This document shows, piece by piece, positions 24,831 to 35,001 of a stretch of 64,000 bases of DNA. Under the pieces are notes generated by a model that had not been told where the DNA came from, made no database searches, and worked only from the letters and a program-made list of their open reading frames with translations. The stretch is from positions 1 to 64,000 of the forward strand of contig CALINO010000010.1 of NCBI GenBank assembly GCA_938045295.1, read 5' to 3'. The stretch comes from an uncultured Arenicella sp. (GTDB taxonomy: Bacteria; Pseudomonadota; Gammaproteobacteria; Arenicellales; Arenicellaceae). Numbering within the stretch: the first letter of the stretch is position 1; the number at the start of each line of letters is the position of its first letter. A program made the translations under genes and the position numbers.

Positions 24831-25697
24831 ATGTGGCAGTGCACCCATTCATTATTAAGGCGGTTTTTTAATAAACACGGCTTATTTTTTTATATGTCTG
24901 CTTCACTGATTAGTGCCAATTCAATGGCTCAAAGCACGCCACTTGAGTTTAGCCGCGTGCAAGTTAATGATGAGCAGTCGTTGTTTTATGCCCACTCCGG
25001 GAATGAAAGTAAACTTGGCGTATTGTTTATTCACGGCACTCCGGGCAGCTGGACGGCGTTTGAGCGCTACTTACAAAACCCGGCATTGCAGCGTGATTTT
25101 TTTCTGGTGTCAGTAGACCGGCTGGGTTGGGGGAAATCCGCACTTAGCGATGACAAAGCCAAGGTCAATGGCGACTTTGCCTCTCAGTCGGCGGCCATTG
25201 GTGCTATTTTCAATAACTACCCTGATAAGAAATGGGTGTTAGTCGGCCACTCATTAGGCGCTTCAATTGCGCCACAGGTAGCTCTAGATCATCAACAATC
25301 GGTGTCTGGTGCGCTATTGTTGGCTGGTTCACTCAAGCCATCTCTCGGTAAACCAAGGTGGTACAACCACAGTGCGAACACTTTGTTTGTTTCAAGCTTT
25401 TTGAGCCGGGGCATGAAAAATTCAAACCGAGAAATCATGGCATTGAAAAAACAGCTCAGCATCATGGATGAAAAGCTAAAACAGCAACAGCTCAACACCG
25501 ACCTAATTATAATGCAAGGCACCCGGGACAAGCTGGTATCGCCGAAAAACCCAGCCTATGCACACAAAGAATGGAAAGGCAGCTTTCGCAGTATTGAAGT
25601 GGTGGAGCTCGATAAAGCTGGCCACTTTTTACCTTGGAAGCAAACCGCATTAGTAAACCAACTGATTTATAAGCTGGCCGACCTGGCCGACCAATAG
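24831..25697 (+). CDS. exported alpha/beta hydrolase
   Basis: A 288-residue alpha/beta hydrolase. FIHGTPGSWTAFERY (about 64-78) carries the oxyanion hole HG, and VGHSLGASIAP (about 137-147) has the nucleophile Ser in GHSLG. QGTRDKLV supplies the catalytic Asp and AGHFLPW the His. A hydrophobic N-terminal segment (LFFYMSASLISANSMAQS) looks like a signal peptide, although its n-region is long; an internal ATG at 24894 would shorten it to a normal length. The substrate is unknown. It follows the M23-like gene after 5 bases. Confidence 0.8.
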   Translation: MWQCTHSLLRRFFNKHGLFFYMSASLISANSMAQSTPLEFSRVQVNDEQSLFYAHSGNESKLGVLFIHGTPGSWTAFERYLQNPALQRDFFLVSVDRLGWGKSALSDDKAKVNGDFASQSAAIGAIFNNYPDKKWVLVGHSLGASIAPQVALDHQQSVSGALLLAGSLKPSLGKPRWYNHSANTLFVSSFLSRGMKNSNREIMALKKQLSIMDEKLKQQQLNTDLIIMQGTRDKLVSPKNPAYAHKEWKGSFRSIEVVELDKAGHFLPWKQTALVNQLIYKLADLADQ

Positions 25698-25724
25698 CCT
25701 TAGTGATCAATTAATCAATGGTGC

Positions 25725-27278
25725 TTAGCGCTCACTTTTTTTGCGGCTGCCGCGAAACTTAACCTTGTCTTTACTTTTGCGCGATGGCTTTTCTGTGACC
25801 TGATGGTACGGGTTGTCTGACGTTTTAAAGCTCAGTTTAACCTTGGTTCCAAGCATGTCGAATGCTTTTTCAAACGTGTTTGATAGATAGCGCTGATACG
25901 TTTGCGGTAACTTCTCTAATTGATTGCCATGAATAATCACGTGAGGAGGATTCATGCCGCCTTGGTGACCGAATTTTAGTTTGATTCGGTAATTACCAAT
26001 CATGGGAGGGTTTCGGCGCTCTTCAGCGTCTTTTAGAATTTGATTAATACGACCCGTGCCCATGTCGGTCATCGCACTTTCGTACAATTTATCAACCAGC
26101 GGCATAATCACATTAATGCCTTTGCCGTACTTAGCCGAGATAAACTCAATGGGTATGTTGCCCATGTGGCTGAATTTACGATCGATCTGCGCTCTAATGC
26201 GCTCACGGTCGTACTTACTCATGCCGTCCCACTTGTTCACCAAAATCATTAACGAACGGCCGCTGTTAAACACCAAATTGATCAATCGGTTGTCTTGATC
26301 AACAATGCCATCACGGGCATCCAGTACCACGGCGACAACTTGCGCTAACTCAACGGCGCGAAGTGTTTTCATTACCGAAAAACGTTCCACACGGTCATCA
26401 ATGCGTGACTTTTTACGCATGCCCGCGGTATCGATCAGCACATACTCTTTGTCATTAAACTCAAACGGCACGTGAATACTATCGCGCGTGGTGCCCGGCA
26501 TGTCGTACACCACCACACGCTCTTCACCCACCAAGCTATTGAGCAATGTGGACTTGCCTACATTGGGGCGCCCAACAATGGCCAACCTAGCCACACCCGT
26601 GGGAATCTCATAAGAGTTTTCTTCGCGCTGTCGGCCTTCGGTTTCTTGTAATACTCGATTTAATAGCTTATGAACGCCGTCGCCATTCTTTCCTGAAATG
26701 ACCGTGGGCTCATCCAAGCCGAGTTGATAAAAGTCGGAACTGATCAAGCCTTTGTTCAAACCTTCGGCTTTATTAACCGCCAAATACACTTGAATTCGTT
26801 GGTTTGTGCGAAGTTGCTTGGCAATTTCAAAATCAACCGGAGTGGCGCCATCACGGCCATCAACAATAAAGATAACCGCGTCGCTGTCGGCCAAGGCTTG
26901 ATCCACCTGATCTTTCATCAGAATGTGAATGCCTTCATCATCAGACTCAATGCCGCCGGTATCAACCACCCAATACGGTTGTTTACCAACACGCCCTACA
27001 CCAACCATACGGTCACGGGTTACCCCGGGGCGGTCATCAACAATCGCATCACGACTGCGGGTTAAACGGTTATACAGCGTGGATTTCCCAACATTGGGCC
27101 GCCCAACAATAGAGATGATTGGTTTTGGCAACTCCTCTTTGGGCGTTGAGTTTAAGGCCGAACGTTCTTCATCACTTAAACCGTCGAGTTCAACACCATC
27201 AAACTCAACTCCACCATCGAGCTGACTTTTTTGATCGTCTTCAGACATTGCTTTGTTTTGTTCCTTAGAGTCTTGCAC
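25725..27278 (-). CDS. der: ribosome-associated GTPase Der (EngA)
   Basis: A 517-residue GTPase with two tandem G domains and a C-terminal KH-like domain, needed for maturation of the large ribosomal subunit. GRPNVGKSTLYNRL begins near residue 58 and GRPNVGKSTLLNSL near 237; both are followed by DTPG/DTAGM-type switches and NKxE/NKWD motifs. The N-terminus is about 50 acidic residues longer than in E. coli. The frame begins at a GTG at 27278 with AGGT 8 bases ahead; an ATG ten codons on is the alternative. The tail is very basic. Confidence 0.96.
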   Translation of the reverse strand: MQDSKEQNKAMSEDDQKSQLDGGVEFDGVELDGLSDEERSALNSTPKEELPKPIISIVGRPNVGKSTLYNRLTRSRDAIVDDRPGVTRDRMVGVGRVGKQPYWVVDTGGIESDDEGIHILMKDQVDQALADSDAVIFIVDGRDGATPVDFEIAKQLRTNQRIQVYLAVNKAEGLNKGLISSDFYQLGLDEPTVISGKNGDGVHKLLNRVLQETEGRQREENSYEIPTGVARLAIVGRPNVGKSTLLNSLVGEERVVVYDMPGTTRDSIHVPFEFNDKEYVLIDTAGMRKKSRIDDRVERFSVMKTLRAVELAQVVAVVLDARDGIVDQDNRLINLVFNSGRSLMILVNKWDGMSKYDRERIRAQIDRKFSHMGNIPIEFISAKYGKGINVIMPLVDKLYESAMTDMGTGRINQILKDAEERRNPPMIGNYRIKLKFGHQGGMNPPHVIIHGNQLEKLPQTYQRYLSNTFEKAFDMLGTKVKLSFKTSDNPYHQVTEKPSRKSKDKVKFRGSRKKSER

Positions 27279-27498
27279 AAGGATTACCTGTTAATCACTT
27301 ACTTTTGAAATCAATACTGAAACGCACCATCAGTCGCATCAAAGCGCAACGGTGGTCGAGCGTGAGAAATAAATTAAATCAGCCAATGGCAAGAATCAAC
27401 TCGCCGCTGAGTTATTTTAAGATTTGTAGGCCACGTAAAGCCGCACAATGCGCTCCGCGAGCCGCTTAGGCTTATAACCAGCCTTTATTAAATTCGTA

Positions 27499-28668
27499 TT
27501 AGCCTTTTTCTGCAACGGAAATAGACTGCAAAGAACCACTGGCATCAATAAAATACATGCGGTCTTCATCCACTACGGGTTGGCCAATAATGGCTTTTGC
27601 ACCCAACCCGTGCTTACCAATAAGCGCACCATCGGACTTTCGAATAACATACAAACCGCCGTCACCGTCACTCACTAAAACATTTGGGCCTACCGACGCT
27701 GGCGCACCAGTAGTGAAATTTTTCAGCTGCGATTGCGACCAAGTTTTTTCGCCGGTTTTACGGTTTAATTGGTGAATCACCCCATAGCGATCACTGATGT
27801 ATAAATTAGCCGCATCGTAAGCCATAGAATTGAATGACGATATTTCAGCACTCCAATCAATTTTTTGCTGCTTGATGTTCAACGCATGAGTCACTTCTTG
27901 GTAAGAAGTAATGTAAAGATGTTCGCCCACTAACAATGGGTCGGTATCTACGTCAGACAAACGATCGATTTCATTGGTGCCACGCGCAAAAGAAATGGGG
28001 AAATCCCATAATGCTCGGCCATTACTCGCTTGCACTGCCGCCATATTGCCATCGGAAAAACCGGCAAAGACAACCCCTTGGGTAATCACAGGTCGTGAGT
28101 CTCCACGTAGGGTTAAACGGGGTAATTGGCGACTGATGGTCCATAAAATTTCACCATCGAAGGTGTTCAAACCGTAGACTTTACCGTCACCAGAGCGCGC
28201 CACTATGACATTTTTATCCACCACAGGGCTGGCCAAAATCTCACTGTCTAGTTGAACTTCCCAAGCCGTGCTGCCGTCGTCTTGATTTAATGCGTGCACG
28301 ATACCATCGTCGGTGCCCACTAGTACTAAACCACTACCAACGCCAACGCCGGCGGTGATTTTTTGCTTACTTAATTTAGCTCGCCACACTCGCTTACCAG
28401 TACTGGCGACTATTTTTTCAACCCGACCTTTGATTGACGCCGCATAAATATGATTGCCTAACAAAGCGGGCGACAAAATGGCATCACCGGGGCGAATTTT
28501 ATCCCCCAAGCTAAGGCGCCAATGACGCTTAACTTTTGTGATTGTATTAACCTTAGGCTTGATGGCCTTTTCTTCGGCACCGAAAAAGTCAGTTTTGGTT
28601 GTTTTACTACCACAGGCAGCTAAAGACAAAGCTAAAAATCCGGCTACGATTAAACGCGTCATATTCAT
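27499..28668 (-). CDS. bamB: outer-membrane assembly lipoprotein BamB
   Basis: A lipoprotein of about 389 residues with the beta-propeller fold built of PQQ-type repeats. It is part of the BAM complex that inserts outer-membrane proteins. The lipobox LAAC follows a short signal sequence. Repeats such as VLVGTDDGIVHALNQDDGSTAWEVQLD and VIVARSGDGKVYGLNTFDGEILW (each partial view about 20 residues) recur every 40 or so residues. I start at the ATG at 28668, which gives a signal peptide of normal length; an ATG at 28704 would add 12 residues. It lies between der and yfgM, the standard order. Confidence 0.93.
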   Translation of the reverse strand: MNMTRLIVAGFLALSLAACGSKTTKTDFFGAEEKAIKPKVNTITKVKRHWRLSLGDKIRPGDAILSPALLGNHIYAASIKGRVEKIVASTGKRVWRAKLSKQKITAGVGVGSGLVLVGTDDGIVHALNQDDGSTAWEVQLDSEILASPVVDKNVIVARSGDGKVYGLNTFDGEILWTISRQLPRLTLRGDSRPVITQGVVFAGFSDGNMAAVQASNGRALWDFPISFARGTNEIDRLSDVDTDPLLVGEHLYITSYQEVTHALNIKQQKIDWSAEISSFNSMAYDAANLYISDRYGVIHQLNRKTGEKTWSQSQLKNFTTGAPASVGPNVLVSDGDGGLYVIRKSDGALIGKHGLGAKAIIGQPVVDEDRMYFIDASGSLQSISVAEKG

Positions 28669-28791
28669 GGTTTTATGTGTTTTTGCTGGTTGTGGAATAT
28701 TCATGGCTGACTCTTTCGCTTCTTGGCTTTTACGACTCTTATTAGTACGGCTAATATTAATACTGCTAAGATTTAACCCTTAAGACTAACG

Positions 28792-29535
28792 CTACTGTGA
28801 AACCGCAGGCTCTTCAGCTTCTTCTACCTTTACTTCAGGCTCTGCGCTAACTTCAGCGCTTGGTTGTACCGTCACAGCATCCGCAGGCACTTCTGTGCTG
28901 GCTTCTGGCAAACGGTCTAACTTAATATTCAGCACCTGAATGTAGTTATCCTGTAAGCCGTCTAAGGCATCAGCGGCCGCTTGATAATGCGCTCTGGCCG
29001 CGCTTTTGTCACCTTCGGCAAGGGCAATATCGCCCAACACTTCTTGATAATGTGACTCGAAAGCGTCGGTTGGGCTATGACTGGCTAGTTTTTTAGCCGA
29101 GCTTAAATCATTTTGTTCAATTTTAATTTTCGCTTGGCGCAACCTTGCTGTGTGCTGCAAACCACTGTCTGATGAATTATCAAGCACCCATTGCAACTCA
29201 GTGAATGCGGCGTCCATATCATTCACCGCGGTTTGCTTGGCTTTCACTAATACCGCTTTAGCGGCATAAGGCGTTTTAGCGTGCTCTGATTTAAGCGTGG
29301 TTATTTGCTCGTTAATATCAGCCAACTCAGAATCTTGAATTTCACTGATTGTTTGTTGGTACAAATTAGAAGCAACTTCAGCCTGTTGCTGAGCATTGTC
29401 TTTATATTTGTTGTAACCGGTAATGGCCGCGAGGCCTAAGGCGATGCCTATCACTAATGCAGGGGCGTTGCTTTTAAACCACTGTCGTGCACGTTCATCT
29501 TGCTCTTCAGGGGAAAGGAAAATATCGTCGGCCAT
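28792..29535 (-). CDS. yfgM: YfgM family ancillary protein with TPR domain
   Basis: A 247-residue inner-membrane protein. The N-terminus is cytoplasmic (FLSPEEQDERARQWFK), a single membrane helix lies at about 26-42 (ALVIGIALGLAAITGY), and the rest is periplasmic with TPR-like helices. YfgM associates with the Sec translocon and periplasmic chaperones in E. coli. The C-terminal 35 residues are acidic and Pro/Val/Glu-rich. The gene lies between bamB and hisS as in most gammaproteobacteria. Confidence 0.9.
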   Translation of the reverse strand: MADDIFLSPEEQDERARQWFKSNAPALVIGIALGLAAITGYNKYKDNAQQQAEVASNLYQQTISEIQDSELADINEQITTLKSEHAKTPYAAKAVLVKAKQTAVNDMDAAFTELQWVLDNSSDSGLQHTARLRQAKIKIEQNDLSSAKKLASHSPTDAFESHYQEVLGDIALAEGDKSAARAHYQAAADALDGLQDNYIQVLNIKLDRLPEASTEVPADAVTVQPSAEVSAEPEVKVEEAEEPAVSQ

Positions 29536-29696
29536 TTTATGCTCTTGTAGCTTTGCTGGTAAATTTGTTCTGTACTGTTTGTTCTGTACTTGCTCTGTTG
29601 TGAGTTTTCACTAATTGAGATAAAACTCACACAAACACTGCCTAATGCCCTTTTCGAGCCGTTACACAGTTCTTATTGTTTCTTTTAGAATGGGGA

Positions 29697-31001
29697 TTAT
29701 AGCGAATCCAACAGATTAGTCACCACATTGACAACATCCAATTGAGCGATTGTTTGCTGCTCGCTCTGTGCCAAAGCGTGCGCATGATCACGACTTAAGA
29801 TTTTGATGCTAGCCTGATGCTCTTTGGCTTCGTCTTCACCAATAATAAGGCCAACAATTGCGCCGCTTTTATCCGCACGTTTAAATTGGTTTTTCATGCT
29901 ACCAGCCCCCATATGGCATTGCACAACAACGCCTGAGTCGGTTAGCGCTTGCTGCAAGGTCAAAGCCTGAAGCCGCGCCTCATCGCCCACCGAAACCACA
30001 AAAACCTGCGCTTGTTGCTCTGCCTGCATGCTCTGTGCGTCTTGCTCTTGTAGCATTTCAATCAAACGCTCCATGCCCATACCAAAACCAAATGCGGGTG
30101 TGGCTTGGCCACCTAACTGTTCCACCATGCCGTCGTAACGGCCGCCGCCGCAGACGGTGGATTGAGCGCCGTAATCATGATTAATCCACTCAAACACCGT
30201 GTCGTTGTAATAATCCAAACCGCGCACCAGTTTTGGGTTAATACTAAACTCCACGCCTAAGGCAGTAAGGTAGCGCTGCAAATCGGTAAAGTGCTGTTTT
30301 GACTCCTCAGACAGAAAATCCAAGATATTCGGTGCATTTTCGAGCAATGCTTGAACATCGGCGTTCTTCGAGTCTAATATTCTAAGAGGGTTGGTGTCTA
30401 AGCGCCGAACACTGTCGTCATCGAGTTGGCTCTTATGCTGGCTTAAGTACTCAACTAAGGCCGTTCGATATTGCGCACGCGACGCACTGTCACCTAAGCT
30501 ATTGATATACAACATGGTGTTTTCCAAGCCTAACACGCTAAACAGTTGCTTACACATTCCCAGCACTTCAGCTTCAATGTCTGGAGTGCTCCAACCGTAG
30601 CATTCAACACCCACTTGGTGGAATTGGCGATAGCGCCCTTTTTGTGGCCGTTCATAACGAAACATCGGGCCGGTATACCACAGGCGTTGCTGTTGATTGT
30701 AAAACAAGCCATTTTCAATGCCAGCACGTACGCAACTGGCGGTGCCTTCTGGGCGCAGCGTGACGCTGTCTCCATTACGGTCATCGAATGTGTACATTTC
30801 TTTAGACACGATGTCGGTTTCAGCACCAATAGATCGAGAGAACAGAGACGTGCTTTCTAATATCGGCATGCGAATTTGACGATACCCTCGGCGAGAGAAA
30901 ATCTCCTGACACAAAGCTTCAACCTTTAACCACAAGTGGCTTTCAGTTGGCAGAATATCTTTCATGCCTTTAACGGCGCGAGTGTGACCTTGTTTGCTCA
31001 T
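29697..31001 (-). CDS. hisS: histidine-tRNA ligase
   Basis: A 434-residue class II aminoacyl-tRNA synthetase charging tRNA-His. Visible are motif 2 (WYTGPMFRYERPQKGRYRQF, about 108-127), the histidine-specific LVRGLDYYND, GGGRYDGM, and the motif 3 GFGMGMERL. An anticodon-binding domain follows. Length is close to the E. coli enzyme (424). It has yfgM directly downstream. Upstream, 151 bases separate it from rodZ, where ispG would usually lie. Confidence 0.97.
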   Translation of the reverse strand: MSKQGHTRAVKGMKDILPTESHLWLKVEALCQEIFSRRGYRQIRMPILESTSLFSRSIGAETDIVSKEMYTFDDRNGDSVTLRPEGTASCVRAGIENGLFYNQQQRLWYTGPMFRYERPQKGRYRQFHQVGVECYGWSTPDIEAEVLGMCKQLFSVLGLENTMLYINSLGDSASRAQYRTALVEYLSQHKSQLDDDSVRRLDTNPLRILDSKNADVQALLENAPNILDFLSEESKQHFTDLQRYLTALGVEFSINPKLVRGLDYYNDTVFEWINHDYGAQSTVCGGGRYDGMVEQLGGQATPAFGFGMGMERLIEMLQEQDAQSMQAEQQAQVFVVSVGDEARLQALTLQQALTDSGVVVQCHMGAGSMKNQFKRADKSGAIVGLIIGEDEAKEHQASIKILSRDHAHALAQSEQQTIAQLDVVNVVTNLLDSL

Positions 31002-31023
31002 AAATACGGAATGCGTGACCCAA

Positions 31024-31109
31024 CCGCCCTACTAGCAAGCCTACAGGGCGGCTGATTATGTTAGAAAATTTAAATCGAACGTCTGCAGTCAATATTATCT
31101 GCAGACGTT
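31024..31109. repeat. two hairpins in the rodZ-hisS gap
   Basis: CCGCCCT (31024-31030) pairs with AGGGCGG (31045-31051). AACGTCTGCAG (31078-31088) pairs perfectly with CTGCAGACGTT (31099-31109). Neither has a clean T-tail on the minus strand, so I cannot call either a standard terminator. They occupy the place where ispG is found in many relatives. Confidence 0.45.
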
Positions 31110-31119
31110 ATTGTACTAC

Positions 31120-31149
31120 CTGTAATTTGACTGGCTGTAATTTGACTGG
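31120..31149. repeat. 15-bp tandem duplication after rodZ
   Basis: CTGTAATTTGACTGG is present twice in direct succession (31120-31134 and 31135-31149), ending 3 bases before the rodZ stop codon. It appears to be a recent slippage duplication in non-coding DNA. Confidence 0.8.
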
Positions 31150-31152
31150 CGT

Positions 31153-32133
31153 TTACTCTGATGGCTCGCCAACGGTAAATTTGGCATACACACCTTCGGT
31201 ATGCTGCCCTAGATTATAAGGCTTGCCATTGAGTGACATCTGAACACCTTTGGCATTACCAATTAACACACTCAACGCACCCTCGGCCGACACATCAAGC
31301 GTCTTTCCTCGAGGGTAACTTTGATAAGCCAATCGGTTTTGCTGTTCATCGCGAATATCCACCCAAGAAGTTTCAGTGAAGGTAAGAACCACTCTTGTTT
31401 GACCTGAATTGGCTACATCAGAAGGTAACGCCGCCGGTGCGCTCGTGTCACCACTAACGCTGCTGCTTAAATCAGTGTCGGCCGTAACCAATGAAACAGT
31501 TTGTTCTGTATCATCGTCGCTCAACACCGTTTCTTGCCCCTGATTTGCCGTGCCCTGCTCAGACAGCGGGTTGCCGAGTATTTGAATGTCAGACTCGGCA
31601 ACATCACCATCAACAGGCGCTTCTATGTCGTTTGAAATGTCGCTTAAAACATCACTTGAGACCTGTGTTGTGACCGCCGTATCTGCATTATTACCGCCCA
31701 ATATGCCGTCAATGCCGCCTTTAAGCCAGAGAAACAACACCAAACCGGCAATGAGTAAAAACACGATCACTCGAGCTGGACTAAACAAACTGCTTTCCAC
31801 GCTCTCAGCGTCGCCAATGCCACGGGGCATGTCATCTAAATTGGCGGACTTTTGCCAATTTTTATTGTGGTAATGCTGCAATACTTTCTCTGGGTCTAAA
31901 CCCAGCAAGCTTGCGTAAGATCGAATATAACCTCGTACGTACGTTGGCTCAGGCAAGCCTTCACTTTGATCTAATTCAATCGTGCGTATTTGAGTCAACG
32001 ATAAGTTCAGCTCTTCGGCGATTTCTTCAATGCTCTTATCTTGCTTTTTGCGTGCCGCAGCCAACATTGCTCCACTACCAAGAGTAGCGGCTTTATCTAA
32101 TTTTTCTACTTTTTTACTTTTCTCTTCCATCAC
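31153..32133 (-). CDS. rodZ: cytoskeletal protein RodZ
   Basis: A 326-residue membrane protein linking MreB to the cell wall machinery and controlling rod shape. The N-terminal HTH domain (LAAARKKQDKSIEEIAEELN, about 23-42) is followed by YVRGYIRSYASLLGLDPEKV. A single membrane helix lies at about 125-142 (VIVFLLIAGLVLFLW), then a Ser/Thr/Asp-rich periplasmic linker and a C-terminal DUF4115 beta domain (VVLTFTETSWVDIRDEQQ). All parts of RodZ are present. It lies downstream of pilF, the usual order. Confidence 0.95.
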   Translation of the reverse strand: MMEEKSKKVEKLDKAATLGSGAMLAAARKKQDKSIEEIAEELNLSLTQIRTIELDQSEGLPEPTYVRGYIRSYASLLGLDPEKVLQHYHNKNWQKSANLDDMPRGIGDAESVESSLFSPARVIVFLLIAGLVLFLWLKGGIDGILGGNNADTAVTTQVSSDVLSDISNDIEAPVDGDVAESDIQILGNPLSEQGTANQGQETVLSDDDTEQTVSLVTADTDLSSSVSGDTSAPAALPSDVANSGQTRVVLTFTETSWVDIRDEQQNRLAYQSYPRGKTLDVSAEGALSVLIGNAKGVQMSLNGKPYNLGQHTEGVYAKFTVGEPSE

Positions 32134-32264
32134 GAGAACTCTTTATCAGTCGCTTAGCGTTTGAATGTTATTTTTACTTATTAGGCACCCTATTCGGGCG
32201 CTTAAACTTCATGCCACTGCTTCAAACAGACACAGACCGAACCGTCGGTGTGTGGGGGCACAAA

Positions 32265-33050
32265 CTAATCTGAAGGTTGTACCTTGCGTAACAAATCGGC
32301 CTCTTTAGAACCCGGAAAGTTCTCCATAATGCGCTTTCTATAGCTTTTCGCAACGTCAGTAGCCTTTAGGCTAGATTCTATTTGATAGGCCAAGTACAGG
32401 GCGTTAGGTTGCGGTTTAGTAATGGCCAAATAGCGTTCAATATACGCTCTGGCGTTCAAACTCTGGCCACTGTTCTTTTTAATTAATGCCAATTGATATA
32501 AGGCCGGCCTTAATCTTGGGTTGATTGACAGGGCTTTACGCAGAAAAGCTTCTGCGCGATCATCGTTAATTTGAGCCAAACATTCGCCTGCACGCATGTA
32601 ACTCAATACTGATCGATCAAACAAAGGGTTGGATGCGGCAATTTCAAAATAATCAACCGAACGTAATTCCCTGCCGGTTTGACAAAGCAACATACCAAAA
32701 TCATGCGCCGCCGATGAGTTTTCTTTATTACTGCGTACCGCTCTTTCCAAATAGTACTCGGCGTCTTTGATGTTATCTAACTTCACCATTAACAGACCCA
32801 TTACGTAATTGGCGTCTGAATGGTTGGCCTCTAAGCGCAATGCCTTTTCCAGCTCAACTTTGGCCGTGGCGTATTGCTCTTTTTGCATGTAACCGCGCGC
32901 TAAGCGCGTATGCAACATGGCCCGTTCCGACGACGGTTTGACTTTATCAGAAGCAATTCTAGGTGCTGACGAGTTACTTACACAGGCGTTTAAAAGCGTG
33001 CTTAAAAGCGCAATAAGTACAGTTGTTTTTATATTTTTTAACACAATCAA
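32265..33050 (-). CDS. pilF: type IV pilus biogenesis lipoprotein PilF/PilW
   Basis: A 261-residue lipoprotein with lipobox LLNAC (Cys near residue 23) and about six TPR repeats (RLARGYMQKEQYATAKVELE, NYVMGLLMVKLDNIKDAEYY and so on). PilF pilots the PilQ secretin into the outer membrane. The gene's place between rlmN and rodZ is standard. No other type IV pilus genes lie in the window, so pilus production is an inference only. Confidence 0.92.
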   Translation of the reverse strand: MIVLKNIKTTVLIALLSTLLNACVSNSSAPRIASDKVKPSSERAMLHTRLARGYMQKEQYATAKVELEKALRLEANHSDANYVMGLLMVKLDNIKDAEYYLERAVRSNKENSSAAHDFGMLLCQTGRELRSVDYFEIAASNPLFDRSVLSYMRAGECLAQINDDRAEAFLRKALSINPRLRPALYQLALIKKNSGQSLNARAYIERYLAITKPQPNALYLAYQIESSLKATDVAKSYRKRIMENFPGSKEADLLRKVQPSD

Positions 33051-33077
33051 TGGCTTCGATTATTTATTCTGTGCCGA

Positions 33078-34229
33078 TCATTGTATTTTTTCAGAGAGAC
33101 TTTGTCTAAATTTTTCGGCGCGCCGGGTTTTATCCATCACATCCCCAGCTAATTGGCCGCAGGCAGCCTCGATATCATCGCCTCGAGTCTTGCGCACGGT
33201 AACAATAATGCCATTGTTGTGCAAAATATCTCGAAAGCGGTTAATTCTTGAATTTGATGAGCGCTTGTATTCAATGCCTTCAAACGGGTTAAACGGAATT
33301 AAATTGACCTTGCCGGGCACGGTTTTCATTAATGCCGCCAACTGGTGCGCATGTTCCAACTCATCATTAATGCCCTCTAACATCACGTACTCAAAGGTGA
33401 TTCGAGCGCGTTGCGAGTCGGCCACGTAACGATTACAAGCCTCTAATAAGGCTTTGATATTGTATTTTCGGTTAATCGGCACTAAGACATTGCGCAGCTC
33501 GTCGTTTGGCGCATGCAGACTGACCGCCAAGCTCACCGGGCAAGCTTCTTTTAACTCATCTATTTTAGGCACCACACCGGCGGTGCTGAGCGTGATACGC
33601 CGCTTTGATAAGCCAAAACAAAAATCATCTTGCATGATGTTCATGGCCGCAACTACGTTATCGAAGTTCATAAGCGGTTCGCCCATGCCCATCATAACCA
33701 CATTACTAACAATGCGCTTATCCGTTTGATACTGTTCAGCCAGCATGTGTTTGGCCAACCAAACTTGACCAATGATTTCAGCCGTTGTCAAATCGCGATT
33801 GTAACCTTGCTTACCCGTGGCACAAAAAGAACAGTTAAGCGTACACCCCACTTGTGACGATACGCACAACGTACCGCGCGTGTCTTCGGGTATAAACACC
33901 ATTTCAATAGCACTTTTACCGGGTACTTTTAACAGCCATTTGCGAGTGCCGTCTTCAGATAAGTTATCTGAAATGATTTCAGGCGCGCTAATAATCGCTT
34001 GTTCAGCTAAATTGGTACGCAGCACTTTGCTGAGATTAGTCATCTCAGCAAAGTCACTAACACCAACTTGATGAATCCATTTCATGACTTGTGACGCGCG
34101 AAACGACTTTTCCCCGATTGAGGCAAAGTAGCTTTCCATCGCGTCACGATCTAAGCCCATCAGGTTGACTTTAGGCGCAGCGCTAGCGGCTTGGCCTACT
34201 TCAACTGAAATATTATTAAGTTCACTCAT
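33078..34229 (-). CDS. rlmN: 23S rRNA (A2503-C2)/tRNA (A37-C2) methyltransferase
   Basis: A 383-residue radical SAM methyltransferase. The cluster motif CTLNCSFC sits near residue 130, followed by [12 protein letters not shown]. The [15 protein letters not shown]-binding segment and the second catalytic Cys in AACGQLAG near the C-terminus are intact. It adds a methyl group to A2503 of 23S rRNA and to A37 of some tRNAs. The N-terminus has about 20 residues before the conserved [14 protein letters not shown]. It lies 46 bases from ndk. Confidence 0.96.
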   Translation of the reverse strand: MSELNNISVEVGQAASAAPKVNLMGLDRDAMESYFASIGEKSFRASQVMKWIHQVGVSDFAEMTNLSKVLRTNLAEQAIISAPEIISDNLSEDGTRKWLLKVPGKSAIEMVFIPEDTRGTLCVSSQVGCTLNCSFCATGKQGYNRDLTTAEIIGQVWLAKHMLAEQYQTDKRIVSNVVMMGMGEPLMNFDNVVAAMNIMQDDFCFGLSKRRITLSTAGVVPKIDELKEACPVSLAVSLHAPNDELRNVLVPINRKYNIKALLEACNRYVADSQRARITFEYVMLEGINDELEHAHQLAALMKTVPGKVNLIPFNPFEGIEYKRSSNSRINRFRDILHNNGIIVTVRKTRGDDIEAACGQLAGDVMDKTRRAEKFRQSLSEKIQ

Positions 34230-34275
34230 GGGCTTATTAAAATAGCATCTTATTGGCTTACAGACCTAATAACGA

Positions 34276-34707
34276 TTAACGCGTGCGTGGGCAAACGCCA
34301 TCAGCACCAAAGAAAAATTCAATTTCTTGAGCGGCTGTTTCTGCTGCGTCTGAACCGTGGCATGCGTTTTCATCAATGCTGCTAGCAAAATCAGCACGAA
34401 TGGTACCCGCGGCGGCTTCTGCAGGGTTAGTTGCACCCATTACGTCACGGTGAGCGGCAATCGCATTTTCACCTTCCAATACTTGCACAATTACTGGGCC
34501 AGAAGTCATAAAAGACACTAGATCACCGTAAAATGGGCGCTCTTTGTGCACGGCGTAAAACTCACCAGCTTGCTCTTCGCTTAAGTGCATCATACGTGCA
34601 GCCACAATGTTTAAGCCCGCTTTTTCAAAACGAGTGTAAATTTCACCAATCACATTTTTTGCTACGGCATCAGGTTTGATGATTGAAAGAGTACGCTCTA
34701 CAGCCAT
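34276..34707 (-). CDS. ndk: nucleoside diphosphate kinase
   Basis: A 143-residue Ndk that balances nucleoside triphosphates by phosphotransfer through an active-site histidine, here in ENACHGSD near residue 117. The start ATG at 34707 ([17 protein letters not shown]) matches the family N-terminus and has GGAG 6 bases ahead, so the longer upstream frame is not used. It heads the ndk-rlmN-pilF-rodZ run. The 290 bases upstream, 34708-35001, hold no gene and no signal I recognise. Confidence 0.97.
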   Translation of the reverse strand: MAVERTLSIIKPDAVAKNVIGEIYTRFEKAGLNIVAARMMHLSEEQAGEFYAVHKERPFYGDLVSFMTSGPVIVQVLEGENAIAAHRDVMGATNPAEAAAGTIRADFASSIDENACHGSDAAETAAQEIEFFFGADGVCPRTR

Positions 34708-35001
34708 TTTAGACTCCAAAATAATATAAGTTAATTGTCGATAAATCAGATTCAGCCAGGGGTTATGACGCCCTAGCATTGAGGGCGCATATTCTAACGG
34801 CCTTAGGGTGCAAATACTAATAACTAAATCGAAAAAGTAAGCTCAATGGACAATAACTTAATTCAGCGCCTCGATATCAATGACTCGATGTTAAAAAAAC
34901 GAGGGTTTTGATTGATTCACTTGGCTTTAGCCCGGCTAATTAAGCGAAAAAGTAATCCATTGATTAGCAATAATTCGTTCTGCAGTTTGCCTTAAACAAT
35001 A

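Noticed and set aside
34780-35001. possible small RNA in the ndk-mtaB gap
   Set aside because: No stable hairpin with a T-tail and no recognisable promoter; nothing beyond AT-rich sequence is visible.
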